Origin: Antedon mediterranea
Lineage: Eukaryota > Echinodermata > Crinoidea > Comatulida > Antedonidae
NCBI RefSeq assembly: GCF_964355755.1
Contig: NC_092675.1
Coordinates: forward strand, 11,733,312 to 11,797,311
Length of the DNA stretch: 64,000 nucleotides
Direction: 5' to 3'
Shown here piece after piece: positions 1-10,085 of this stretch. Positions within the stretch are counted from its first letter, which is position 1. Each line of letters begins with the position of its first letter. The notes under the pieces are model-generated. The model was given only the letters and a program-made list of their open reading frames with translations, did no database searches and was not told the DNA's origin. Position numbers and translations under genes: made by a program.

Positions 1-1119
1 TTGTTGTGTTTGTTCGGTTTCATTTGACTTTATGATTGAATCTTGTGATAAACGCCAAAGGCACATGCCTTTATGTACACATGGAACTTTGCGTTTGCAG
101 CATTTGCAGTCAATTGCTTTCGTTTTAGCATCATATGTACATACTACCCGTTCAAGCTGTGCATAATAGTGACTTTCGCCCTCAAAGACCGACAGATGCT
201 GGTAACGTCCATCACTAAAGTAGGCTACAGGTGGTGTGTTATGGTATTTTGCCAAATCATTTAAGGTCTTACATTTTTCAATTGTACTAGATGACAAAGC
301 TTTAAATGACCCTGAAACAGATAAATTTTCTAGAAAAATCTCGTCTAATGGAGTGAACGAACTATATACCGCCCGTGAAGCTTCTTGTAGATGTTGGCAT
401 TCAAAAACAGGCAAGCCGCTTGCTCCTGCAACATCCATGATAACACGACAATCTGTTAATTCACAGAAAGAAAACCTTGGATTTGGACCTATATTGGTTT
501 TCTGGACATGACAGGGGTATGCAACACCACCATGGGAGCTCCTTCTAACAAGGAATATTCCTTTATTTACATCTATACAGATTCCTGTAACTTTGTTGGG
601 TTTAGGTTTTTTGTTTTTTCCATATTCCATCTCATATTTTCGCTTTGAAGAGGGATCTTTACTATTGCATGTGTTATTGTCTTCCTTCCCTTCTTGTTCA
701 TCAGTAGCTGTTTCATTTATTTTGGTGTTACTATCTGCATTTTCTTTGATGTTCGTTTGCTTGTTTCCTTTATCAACATTGGTTTCACAGAAATCATGAT
801 TTTTACTTTCATTACATTCAAATCTATGAGTATCACGTAGGTGTTTCAGCATCCTGTCTCTTCTACACATTATTTTATTACACTCCGGGCAATGATAGTG
901 ATACCTATCAGTGTCCGTCTGGGGCTCATGTGGAAGTTTGCATGCTATTATCAGGAAAATGCCATAATTAATTCCATGATTTAAATGTTTTGTTTTTATA
1001 TGTCTTTTTAACTTTGATTTAAACTTCCAATTGTTTAGCACACAATAATGGCATGAATGACTATCTGCTATCTCATTAATTATCCTATCTGTATCTATTA
1101 ACTTTATGGAAAATGCCAT
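1..1119 (-). CDS. C2H2 zinc-finger plus SWIM-motif protein, partial at window edge
   Basis: The frame starts at the ATG read from 1119-1117 and runs 373 codons to position 1 without a stop, so its C-terminus is outside the window. Two C2H2 fingers are visible: C23-x2-C26-x13-H40-x4-H45 and C77-x2-C80-x12-H93-x4-H98. An acidic, Lys- and Asn-rich linker follows. Near the edge C338-x-C340-x6-C347-x-H349, followed by an aromatic LWRL, fits the SWIM zinc-binding pattern (CxC..CxH). DNA-binding fingers with a SWIM motif occur in transposase-derived proteins, including HMGXB3-like genes related to KDZ transposons. I infer such an origin but no catalytic domain is in view. It may be a first exon or a single-exon gene. 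No neighbour shares its strand nearby. Confidence 0.6.
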   Translation of the reverse strand, partial: MAFSIKLIDTDRIINEIADSHSCHYCVLNNWKFKSKLKRHIKTKHLNHGINYGIFLIIACKLPHEPQTDTDRYHYHCPECNKIMCRRDRMLKHLRDTHRFECNESKNHDFCETNVDKGNKQTNIKENADSNTKINETATDEQEGKEDNNTCNSKDPSSKRKYEMEYGKNKKPKPNKVTGICIDVNKGIFLVRRSSHGGVAYPCHVQKTNIGPNPRFSFCELTDCRVIMDVAGASGLPVFECQHLQEASRAVYSSFTPLDEIFLENLSVSGSFKALSSSTIEKCKTLNDLAKYHNTPPVAYFSDGRYQHLSVFEGESHYYAQLERVVCTYDAKTKAIDCKCCKRKVPCVHKGMCLWRLSQDSIIKSNETEQTQQ

Positions 1120-2299
1120 GGTGTTTATACAATTAAAATTAACAATAGAGTAGAAATCAATAAACAATCAATGATTACAGTAGCCTATTCAATACAAACA
1201 TTACATTACAAAATGTACCGGTACTGACAAGTGTTCCTCTTGCAAAACTTTATCAGTGGCCCTACGAATAACAAATAACCAATCAAAAGCACCTGTTAAT
1301 ACAAAAAAAACAATGAAAATGATGTGACTACTTATTCTAATAAAATTACATAGAATTGTAATAAAATGAAAATATTTTACTAGGATATGGATTTATTTAT
1401 TATTTTATCATCAGGTTACGGTGATTGTTTTTTTATTTCAAAGTAAAATACTCAAATTCACGTTTATAGTTCATTAATTAAATTAATAGATCATAATTTT
1501 TTTTAATGTCACCAACCAAATATACAGTACACTCATCTTGACCAACTTAATTTACGACATGCATTTACATATTATGCAGATCGGAATATTATATCACTCT
1601 TAGATATGATAAATAATTACTGTATGTGATTTTAAACAAACTATTCTTGAAAAGACCTAATAATAAACAGTAAACAACATGTAGTTACCATTAGTACTTC
1701 GAAAATCTTATTTGGTTAATAATAGCTTTGAAAACAAGTAAAAACCAACATAAATAAAACAATCACTATTTGTAGTTGAATGACCGATGACAACAGTGTT
1801 CCGTTCTTTTTGCAAAATTGCATCAAAATCTCTTCAATGAAAAGCAGCCACACCTAATACAAAAAAATGATATAAAGTTTAGAATTTCCCAAATTGTATT
1901 GCAAAAGATAGGACATCAAACTAGTTAAGCACTTACTTTCACTACTTTTAGGCCCTGTCCTCCCATTAAAGAAAAGGGGAATACCCCCCCCCCCCCCACA
2001 CCCTCTATTTCAAAATACTGGAGTAACCACTGGCCTAACTAGGCCCGGTACCTGATGAATAATTAGTTTGCATCTTTCAGTATGCCTAATATGCGGGAGA
2101 AAATTGCAGACTTGCTATGATCAAGCCACGTGCATAGTGGAGTAACGACTAGGCCATTAAGGGCCTAGTAATTAGTGCAGCATTTTTCTTTCATTTGTAT
2201 ACATCATACATGATTATTATTATTGATTAATATGGTTCAACATACCTTGATGTGCAGACTCGATAGTAGGCCTACTGTACCATACGTCTTAAATATTAA
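1120..2299. other. AT-rich non-coding stretch with a poly-C tract
   Basis: Lies upstream of the minus-strand zinc-finger frame. It holds a poly-C run at about 1985-1998 and scattered AGGCC words. No gene, RNA or clear repeat was seen. Any promoter of the zinc-finger gene would lie here but none can be named. Confidence 0.5.
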
Positions 2300-2539
2300 T
2301 TGAATGCTTCCATAACTGAGACATTCCCTATATATTGGATAGTCTCTATATGCGGGAAAGATTTTCGACACGATGTAGCGCTAATCTTGACAAAAACTTT
2401 CCTCGTTTTGAACATTTCTGAATTTCTCTACATATTTGACAGTTTCTCTTTTATACAATTCGGAAAAATTGAATTTATTAGGCCTTGGATACTGTAGTTT
2501 CTCTAATTTGGACACAGCACTTCTCTATTCTGGAGAAAT

Positions 2540-3430
2540 TTGTCAAAATTATATTTTTCTGCTGAAAATTTCTCTATTTTAGAAAACACTTTGGACAAAT
2601 CGGATTTCTATATATTGGACAGTTTCTCTATTTTGGACACAGCCCTTCTCTATTCTGGACAAAATTTACCCATTTTGGACAAATCGGATTTCTCTATATT
2701 GGACAGCTTCTTTATTTTGGACACAGCACTTCCCCATCCTGGACAGAAATCCCCATTTTGGACCAATCGGATTTCTCTATATTGGACAGCTTCGCTATTT
2801 TAGACACAGTATTTCCCCATTCTGGACAGAAATTTCTTCATTTTGGACAAATCGGATTTCTCTATATTGGACAGCTTCTCTATTTATGACACAGCATTTC
2901 CCCATCCTGTACAGAAATGTCCCCATTTTGGACACAATATAGCGCCACCACTTCCCCATCCTGGACAGAAATTTCCCCATTTTGGACAAATCTGATTTCT
3001 CTATATGGACAGCTTGCCTATTTTTGACACAGCATAAGCCCATCCTGGACAGAAATGTCCCCATTTTGGACACGATATAGCGCCACCACTTCCCCATCCT
3101 GGACAGAAATGTCCCCATTTTGGACACGATATAGCGCCACCACTTCCCCATCCTGGACAGAAATTTCCCCATTTTGGACACGATATAGCGCCACCACTTC
3201 CCCATCCTGGACAGAAATTTCCCCATTTTGGACACGATATAGCGCCACCACTTCCCCATCTTGGACAGAAATTTCCCCATTTTGGACAAATCGGATTTCT
3301 CTATATTGGACAGCTTCCCCATCTTGGACACGATTATAGCGCCACCTATCGCTTTTGTCCTTATTCTGGACAAAATATTTCCCCATTCTGGACAGAAATT
3401 TCCCCATCTTGGACAAAATTCACCACACCT
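2540..3430. repeat. Minisatellite, 54-bp period in its core
   Basis: Built from short phrases such as CCCCATTTTGGACA, CCATCCTGGACAGAAAT and TCTCTATATTGGACAGC. The core is exactly periodic at 54 bp: units start at 3059, 3113, 3167, 3221 and 3275 and differ at a few bases. Flanking copies (2540-3058, 3329-3430) are rearranged mixtures of the same phrases. Because 54 is a multiple of three, several frames on both strands stay open and give repetitive translations. I treat those as by-products of the period. Confidence 0.9.
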
Positions 3431-3461
3431 ATTGGAATTACCTACCTGTCAATATAAATAA

Positions 3462-4060
3462 CCTCACTAAAATACATATTACATTTTATGCAATGCAAAA
3501 AAAAAGAAGTTAATTCACACATTGGTTCAAAAGTTATGAATCATTTAAAGACAGGAACTTTTTGGGCATTTTTGAGACATTGGGAAAATCACGCGTAAAA
3601 AGCCCTCGGACGAATTTTGTAGGGCGATATCTAAAAAAAAAAATGTTGAGGACACCCAAAAAAAATTTTTTCTTGTACAACTCTGTTGTATCTATGGGTT
3701 TGGAAAAAATAAGAACTTTAAAATTATTAGTATAAAAGTTATAACCCTTCAAAAATGGGTTCAAATATAATTAGAAAAAGTGCCATTTTTTAAGCAAAAA
3801 TCACTGTTTTTTGGGCACTTTAACGGACCATAACTTTTGAATGGATAATCCGATTTCAATCATTTAAATTGCAAAAGTTTATGTTCAGTAAGTTCCTTCT
3901 GATTAACTGAAAGAAAAAGTACCATCATTAATTTGAATTTTTACATTGGGATACCTAATTATATCGAGCAACAAGTAGTAAGGTCTAGGCTAATAATTTA
4001 TCTACAGTATTTGATTAGGGATTAGGCCTACTAAATAAGGCAGCGCCTGTTTTTGTGGAA
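3462..4060. other. Non-coding, no recognised feature
   Basis: A/T-run-rich sequence with short open frames only. Nothing recognised. Confidence 0.4.
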
Positions 4061-4079
4061 TTCAGATTTTGGGGCATCT

Positions 4080-4345
4080 ATCTAAGCCTTGGCTAGGCCT
4101 AGTGGTCGTAGTGTCTACAAGGCTAGGCCTAAGCCTGACGCGATCTATGGCTATTCATTTCGTAAGCGTTTTTTTGTTTTCGCGAATAATAACGGCGACT
4201 CCCCGGTGGTACAAGGTTAGGCCTAGACCTGACGCAATTTGTTGTTATTTATTTTCATAATTCTTTATGTTTCACTAAAATAACGACAAACCCCCGGGGC
4301 GGGGGGGGGGGGAAATACCCCGGGGGGGGGGGGGGTGAATTTGCC
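4080..4345. repeat. Diverged AGGCCTA-containing duplication ending in G/C homopolymers
   Basis: Two diverged copies of a segment containing GGCTAGGCCTAAGCCTGACG occur about 100 bp apart. They are followed at about 4290-4336 by runs of C and G (CCCCCGGGGCGGGG and similar) that could form unusual structures and could also be an assembly weak point. Confidence 0.5.
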
Positions 4346-5269
4346 GACCGGCACTCCAAAAAGCTGGTGACATCCCTGAACAGATTTTCATGCCCTTATT
4401 TTATTAACCATCATAATTATAGTCCTGAAGTATTTTCGATTTTTTGAGAATTTTGATTAGAAAAAATACAGAGAAAAATGTTCACATCTTAAAGATAAAT
4501 GCAATAATTCTTTTAAAATTAAATTGCATCATATCAGATAAGAATCGGAGTTATGACTAGAGCCTAAAATGAGACTTAGACTGAGACCTTGATAAATGGT
4601 TGGGTGGGTGACTATGTACAGTGTGCAGTTTTAGACAATTTAAAAAATGTTATAAGATGAATTATGTACAGTACTCCAGACCTATATACACAAAGAAATG
4701 TAATAGTGCAGCTCAATTGAAAAAAAAAAAACAATTTTACCAATAAGTGTGTGTCAAATCAACCAGTAGTGGTCTCTGCTATATATTAAATGGCACTGCC
4801 GAAGAGGAAACATTTTAGAATTGGTAGCTCCAAAGTTTAAACATGGACATTAGCCATAATAGAAAGGGCGTGGCATTTTTTGGAGGACTAATTTCTAACC
4901 TTAATATTTCAAGAATAAATAAATAATAACATTTGTTTGGTTACTAATGAATAAAAGAAGTGAAAACAGGCTAAAGCCCAAACAGACAGTAAAATGTATC
5001 ATATATAGTTTAAAATTGGTGCTTGGTTTGTCTGTTTAGCATCTGAGCAATTTGGAATGAATTTTACCTCTCATGGCAATGACCATACTGATGAATTGTT
5101 AGATTCTGTCTGTCTTTATGTCAACTTAAATTTAACTTTTTGCATCTAAGCCCTCCCTATGGAGAGCACGGGCTATTGTCGGTTTATACAGGTAAGCTAG
5201 GCACGAAATAAGACTAATTCTCATTAAAATGTAATGATTAAAGTCAAAGGTCAAAACACTTTCAATCGC
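4346..5269. other. Non-coding, no recognised feature
   Basis: AT-rich, no long open frames, no RNA or repeat recognised. Confidence 0.4.
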
Positions 5270-5930
5270 ATTTAGTACATTATTTCTATAAGAGTAAACA
5301 GAAACATGGGTGTTTTGGAGTATTTTGACACCAAATTCCCTTGTGTATTCCTATCGATCACCAAGATTTCTCTACAATTTTGGTATAAAATATGACCAGA
5401 TCAAGGGTTCAAAGGTCAAAATAGAATGTTTCTAAAGGAATTTGGTATTTTTCTTTCATTAAAGTGAATAGAAAGTTGGGCATTCCGAATAATTTGAGAT
5501 ATTGATATAATCCAAATTTAGGGTCAAAGTTTAAAACATGCATTTCCGGTCATTTTTTTAAAAACTTTTCCATTATAATGAATATAAATATGGGTCTTCT
5601 GAGTATTTTGACAGCAATTTCGCTTGTGTACTCCTATCGATCACCAAGATGTCTATAAAATTAAAATATGTCTAGGTCAATAGTTGAAAGGTCAAAATAG
5701 AAGGTTTTTGGTATTTTTCTTTCATTAAAGTGAATAGAAAGTTGGGCATTCTGAATAATTTGGGACAACTTTGAAGTCTCTACGGCCAGTCATTGATGAG
5801 ATATTGAGATAATCCAAATTTAGGGTCAAAGGTCAAAACAGGCATTTCTGACCATTTTTTGTTAAACTTTTTCATTACAGTGAATATAAATATGGGTCTT
5901 CTGAGTATTTTGACACCAAGATTGTTTACT
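5270..5930. repeat. Degenerate tandem repeat, ~290-bp period
   Basis: The phrase GAGTATTTTGACACCAA recurs near 5317, 5600 and 5905. TCCTATCGATCACCAAGAT, AAGTGAATAGAAAGTTGGGC and GGTCAAAGGTCAAAACA recur in the same order, so about two and a half units of 280-300 bp are present. The copies have diverged by substitutions and indels. Confidence 0.75.
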
Positions 5931-6991
5931 TACACCTACTGGTTGTCAGCATATGGTAAATAATTTTAAGAAGGCCGCCATTTTTAAAAATGGCCCAATC
6001 GGGTTGAAGCACAACGGGGAAACCCGGGGACTTTTAGTATATTGTTTCAGACAACATTAGGGACCTATCCTGAAAAATTCAGCTTTAGCATATTTATTTC
6101 TACCTCAAAGTCTAACCTGGGATTTGTTTGTCTTCCTATTATATTATATGCCAAGATAATATAGTTCTACATGCCATGTGCTTTTTTCTCTGAGAAATAT
6201 TTATTATATGCCAAAAAAACGGTTTTTTCTCTATATGAAGCCTTTATTATTTAAATCTTTTAGAGAAAAATCACACATACCATAAAGCAGGTCCATTTTT
6301 TTATTTCATTTTTTAAATAAAATTGTGAAAATTACGTGAGGCTCAACTACAAAACCACCATTTTGGGATATGATGTCATCGTAAGCCAATCAAAGCTGAG
6401 ATTTCCCGCGATCGGCAGAGCTCACCTTTGAATGATTTTGGATCCTGGCTATTTGATTGGTGGACGCAAATCACCCACAGCGGAATGTTTTCTCTTGCGT
6501 GTACCGGGAAGTCACATGGTCTGTCTGTACTGATGTTACTACACAAACTTAGAGCAATGAATTTGTACGAATTTCGTTAAATAAACAATTTTATATATTT
6601 TGTAAACATTTAATAACATATTTTATTGATATTTCCAATGTTGATATATAAAATAAATTACTATAAAACGTAATTATTTGTAATTGATTTAGCGAAAAAC
6701 GGTGTGGTTCATACAATTGTCGACTGAGGGCGCAATTTGTTTACAACGTTCGTGGCCAAAAACGATCATTTTCGGAGATGTTTTAGACCTTATATTTCGA
6801 AAACTACAAGTCAGATTTTCGTAATTCTTTCTTTATTGGAATATTGAAACAAAATACTAACATATAATGTTTAAATTGGTTGAAAAATAACAACTTTTAA
6901 TTTTGCATCGTTAATTTTCATTACCGATCAACCAAAAAAGAGAAAAATTTGAATAGATACCACAATGATAAAACTACTTTTCTACGGTAAC
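5931..6991. other. Non-coding, no recognised feature
   Basis: AT-rich sequence before the transposon stack. No gene, RNA or clear repeat seen. Confidence 0.4.
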
Positions 6992-7077
6992 GGGCCGATT
7001 CGGCCCTGAGACGATTCGGCCCTGGGACGATTCGGCCCGGGACGATTCGGCCCTGAGACGATTCGGCACACATTGAT
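6992..7077 (+). repeat. GATTCGGCCC array, left arm
   Basis: Five units of the form (TGAGA or GGGA)CGATTCGGCCC, with the last ending CGGCACA. Inverted partner at 26180-26264. Confidence 0.85.
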
Positions 7078-7452
7078 CGGCTTTGATATGCATTTTATAA
7101 GCATAAAATAAGCTTTTTCCCCAAACTTTATTTCCAGAGAGACTATGGGGTAGGCCTAGTACTACTGGCTGTAGTAGGGATGATGCAATAAAGCAAACAT
7201 ATTGAAAACATTGTCGAAAATGATCAATTTTTAGTCACGCGAACGATGTAAACAAGTTACGCCCTCTGTTGGCCGCTTGGCGAATGCACGAAATAAACAA
7301 GGTTTTCGAAGTAATAAATTGAATATAAAATTACGTTTTTTTAGTAATTTATTAGGCCTATAATTATAGTTATATCAACATTGTCAATATCAATAAAATA
7401 CGGATTGTTAAACACCTTTAGGGAGCGTGCCCAAATGTTTTTACTCCGTTAA

Positions 7453-8141
7453 TAGACGTTTAAATGCGTTAATAATATGCAAAACGTTAATGAGTTTTGC
7501 GGTCTGTACTCAGCAGAGCGTATCATGGTTAATACTGTACAATGAAATTGAATTTACTATCTAACGCGTACAACGGAAGAACAACGTCCGTTGTTTTCGT
7601 CCGTTAAACGCCGACCTAACAGATCGTTTTTATATTCGTTAAACGCTCATTTAACGGACCCTTGTACTGAAAATATCACACCACACATTACAGAGTTCAA
7701 TACAATAATATCTAATAATAATATGAAGATCGACGGCAATTGCGGTAGAAAGGGCCTTGAAACTGCAGATGATGTTGTGGTAAACCGTCATTTCGACGGC
7801 AAAAAAAAAATGCTGTTAAAACAACCTTACCCAACATTAAATTATCAGCATCTACAATTCCACAATTTTTGTTGAACATTTTCAACTTATAGAACATTCC
7901 TATAATATACTCATTTTTTGTTTAGCATGCTTGACGTTAATTCCTTTTTTATTTTTTACCCCATACACTTGACCGGAAAAAAAAATGGCGAAATTGTAAA
8001 CACGGATAAAACCCCGACTGTCGTATCGATAGTATCAGCATGTATAGCCTTTATGGACGATGGTATGGACCAAACAATATAGAAACCGGTCGCCGTCTAT
8101 CTAGAGCTAAAACATTTACTGACTGTAGCTGCCGCGCGAGT
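7453..8141. other. Left interior of the 14.4-kb element, non-coding
   Basis: Contains recurring CCGTTAAACG and CGTTAATG words that may be transposase-binding subterminal motifs (inference). The open frames here are short and resemble nothing known. Confidence 0.4.
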
Positions 8142-8144
8142 TAA

Positions 8145-8575
8145 GTGTGTCCAAAAACAGAGGAGGAAACTTTGGGCGATATGACGTCACGTTATTAGCA
8201 AGCACATGGTTTTTTATCACCGCGAAGCGATGTACAACACGCACCACAGTGTTTTTGGCCAGCCTCCGTGATGCTGCTGCAAGGGTGTCATGTTTATTAC
8301 AAAATACTAAAAAAACTGTGTACATTAACAATTATTGTATTACGTAAATAAATTATTACTTTAACTATCGCTGACCTCGAGTGTGTCCAAAAACAGAGGA
8401 TGAAACTTTGGGCGATATGACGCCACGTTATTAGCAAGCACATGGTTTTTTATCACCGCGATGCGATGTACACACGCACCACGGTGTTTTTGGCAGCCTC
8501 CGTGATGCTGCTGCAAGGGTGTCATGTTTATTACAAAATACAAAAAAAAACTGTGTACATTAACAATTATTGTAT
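8145..8575. repeat. 236-bp direct tandem duplication
   Basis: GTGTGTCCAAAAACAGAGGA starts at 8145 and again at 8381. The copies run in parallel through the TGCTGCTGCAAGGGTGTCATG segment to a shared ACATTAACAATTATTGTAT end, with a few differences. Short mirrored open frames here are shared artefacts of the duplication. Confidence 0.85.
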
Positions 8576-8714
8576 CTATTTAGGCCTAAATGGTGTAATA
8601 GGCAAAACACTTATACAGTATATATAAAATAAATATATAAAAACAATGTGCAATTGCCTTCTTGCAGTAGGGAGGCGGCGCAAAAAAGGGAATTCCCCTA
8701 CTTGCTCTCAACCA

Positions 8715-8984
8715 AGCGCGAATTTACTATTCAGTGCGTTCTGTTAAACGCCGAGTTAACGGACGATAGAGGACAGTATATAGAGTATGCATCATTCGAA
8801 TACCCATCATTCCCGGAGTTTACTGAGTTTTTGTGTCCGTTAAACGCCGAGCTAACGGACGATAGTATTAAAATGACAGCATAATATAGAGTATAGCATC
8901 ATTCCACAGGGTATATTACTGAGTTTTTGTGTCCGTTAAACGCCGAGCTAACGGACGGTAGTAATAAATGACAGATGGAGTATA
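8715..8984. repeat. Palindrome-bearing minisatellite, left segment (about 3 units)
   Basis: Units contain TTTTGTGTCCGTTAAACGCC followed by GAGCTAACGGACGATAGTA and a TATAGAGTATAGCATCATTCC linker. GTCCGTTA and TAACGGAC are reverse complements ten bases apart, so each unit can form a hairpin. The array continues at 19945 beyond the hAT-like insertion. Confidence 0.85.
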
Positions 8985-9505
8985 CAGGGCTGAAAATTAA
9001 CCTTTAAACCATAGTGGCCAGCAGGGCCAGTTGAAGTTGAAGGATGGTCGCCCTTATTAAAAATGGCTGGCCCTTATTAATTTTTTGTACATTTTTTTTT
9101 TGCCCAAGGGGGGGGGGGGAATTTATCCCCACCCCTCCCAATTATATCATTTATTACTTTTGATAATTAAATTACTCTCCCCAAAATTCCTCCCTCCCCC
9201 ACTCCCCTCCCACACCCACATTCACACACAATATTTTCCGTGGGGATCGTCATTGAAAAAAATCAATCCAATTTTTTGTATGGCCTGGGTAGGCCTAGAT
9301 TGGGTTTCAGGAGCCTGCCTGGAGAATCCTGACCAACATGTCTTTAGCCTAGGCCTAGCTTTTCTAGCCTAGCTTGTTGGCCTAGAAATCAGACAAAAAA
9401 CTACCTGTATTTCATAAATTATACAATTCTAACATGCAATAGCCATTAAAATATTGATAATAAGTTACAAAGTATCATTTTAAAATAATTAAGAAAGATA
9501 TTTAA

Positions 9506-9982
9506 AGGACAACTGTACCGAGGACCATATTTTAAAAACGTATTAGGGGTATACATATGATTTCAGAACCATCGCGAAATCGAGGATATCGCCGCACGCG
9601 CTTGCCGTACAGCCGTCGCCGTAAATTGCTGTGACGTCACAGGTGCATCGCATAATCTACTTAATGAGTTTTCGCTGTTGTTACCATACAATAGAATAGG
9701 TACCGTCACTTCAATTGCTTATTTAACCTTTTAAATTACTTAAATTTGCCAAAATGTTTTCCTGGTATTTTGAAGAAACACTTCAATATCCAGATAGACA
9801 AAACAAACAATAAAACAATTCAACTTTTATATTTTTTACGATTTATTTAAAAAGTGTGTTTACTAGAAATGTTCGCGCTTTGCGAGAGTTGTCTATGGGA
9901 CCCGAAGAGTAGCTAGTAGAAACATGACGTATGACGTTCTGGAATCATTCAACCATATCGGACTCAAAACTTTTTCTCTGCT
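9506..9982 (+). repeat. Kolobok left terminal inverted repeat
   Basis: Pairs with about 18814-19286. It contains a TGACGTCA octamer at 9632-9639. It ends about 100 bp before the transposase start codon, so it may include the promoter (inference). Confidence 0.9.
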
Positions 9983-10085
9983 AGCTAGCGATTTTTGGGC
10001 CGTGTGCGAGCTTCCTCCTCCTCGTGTGTGTGACGGTGGTGTGATCAACATTGTGTAGAGTAGTAGTAGAGAGAGGGAACTGAAA

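Noticed and set aside
73-799. Plus-strand open frames in the first 800 bases
   Set aside because: They lie antisense to the long minus-strand zinc-finger frame, which carries recognisable motifs.
2795-3416. Long repetitive open frames on both strands over the 54-bp minisatellite
   Set aside because: Openness follows from a period divisible by three. The translations match no family, so they are not called as genes.
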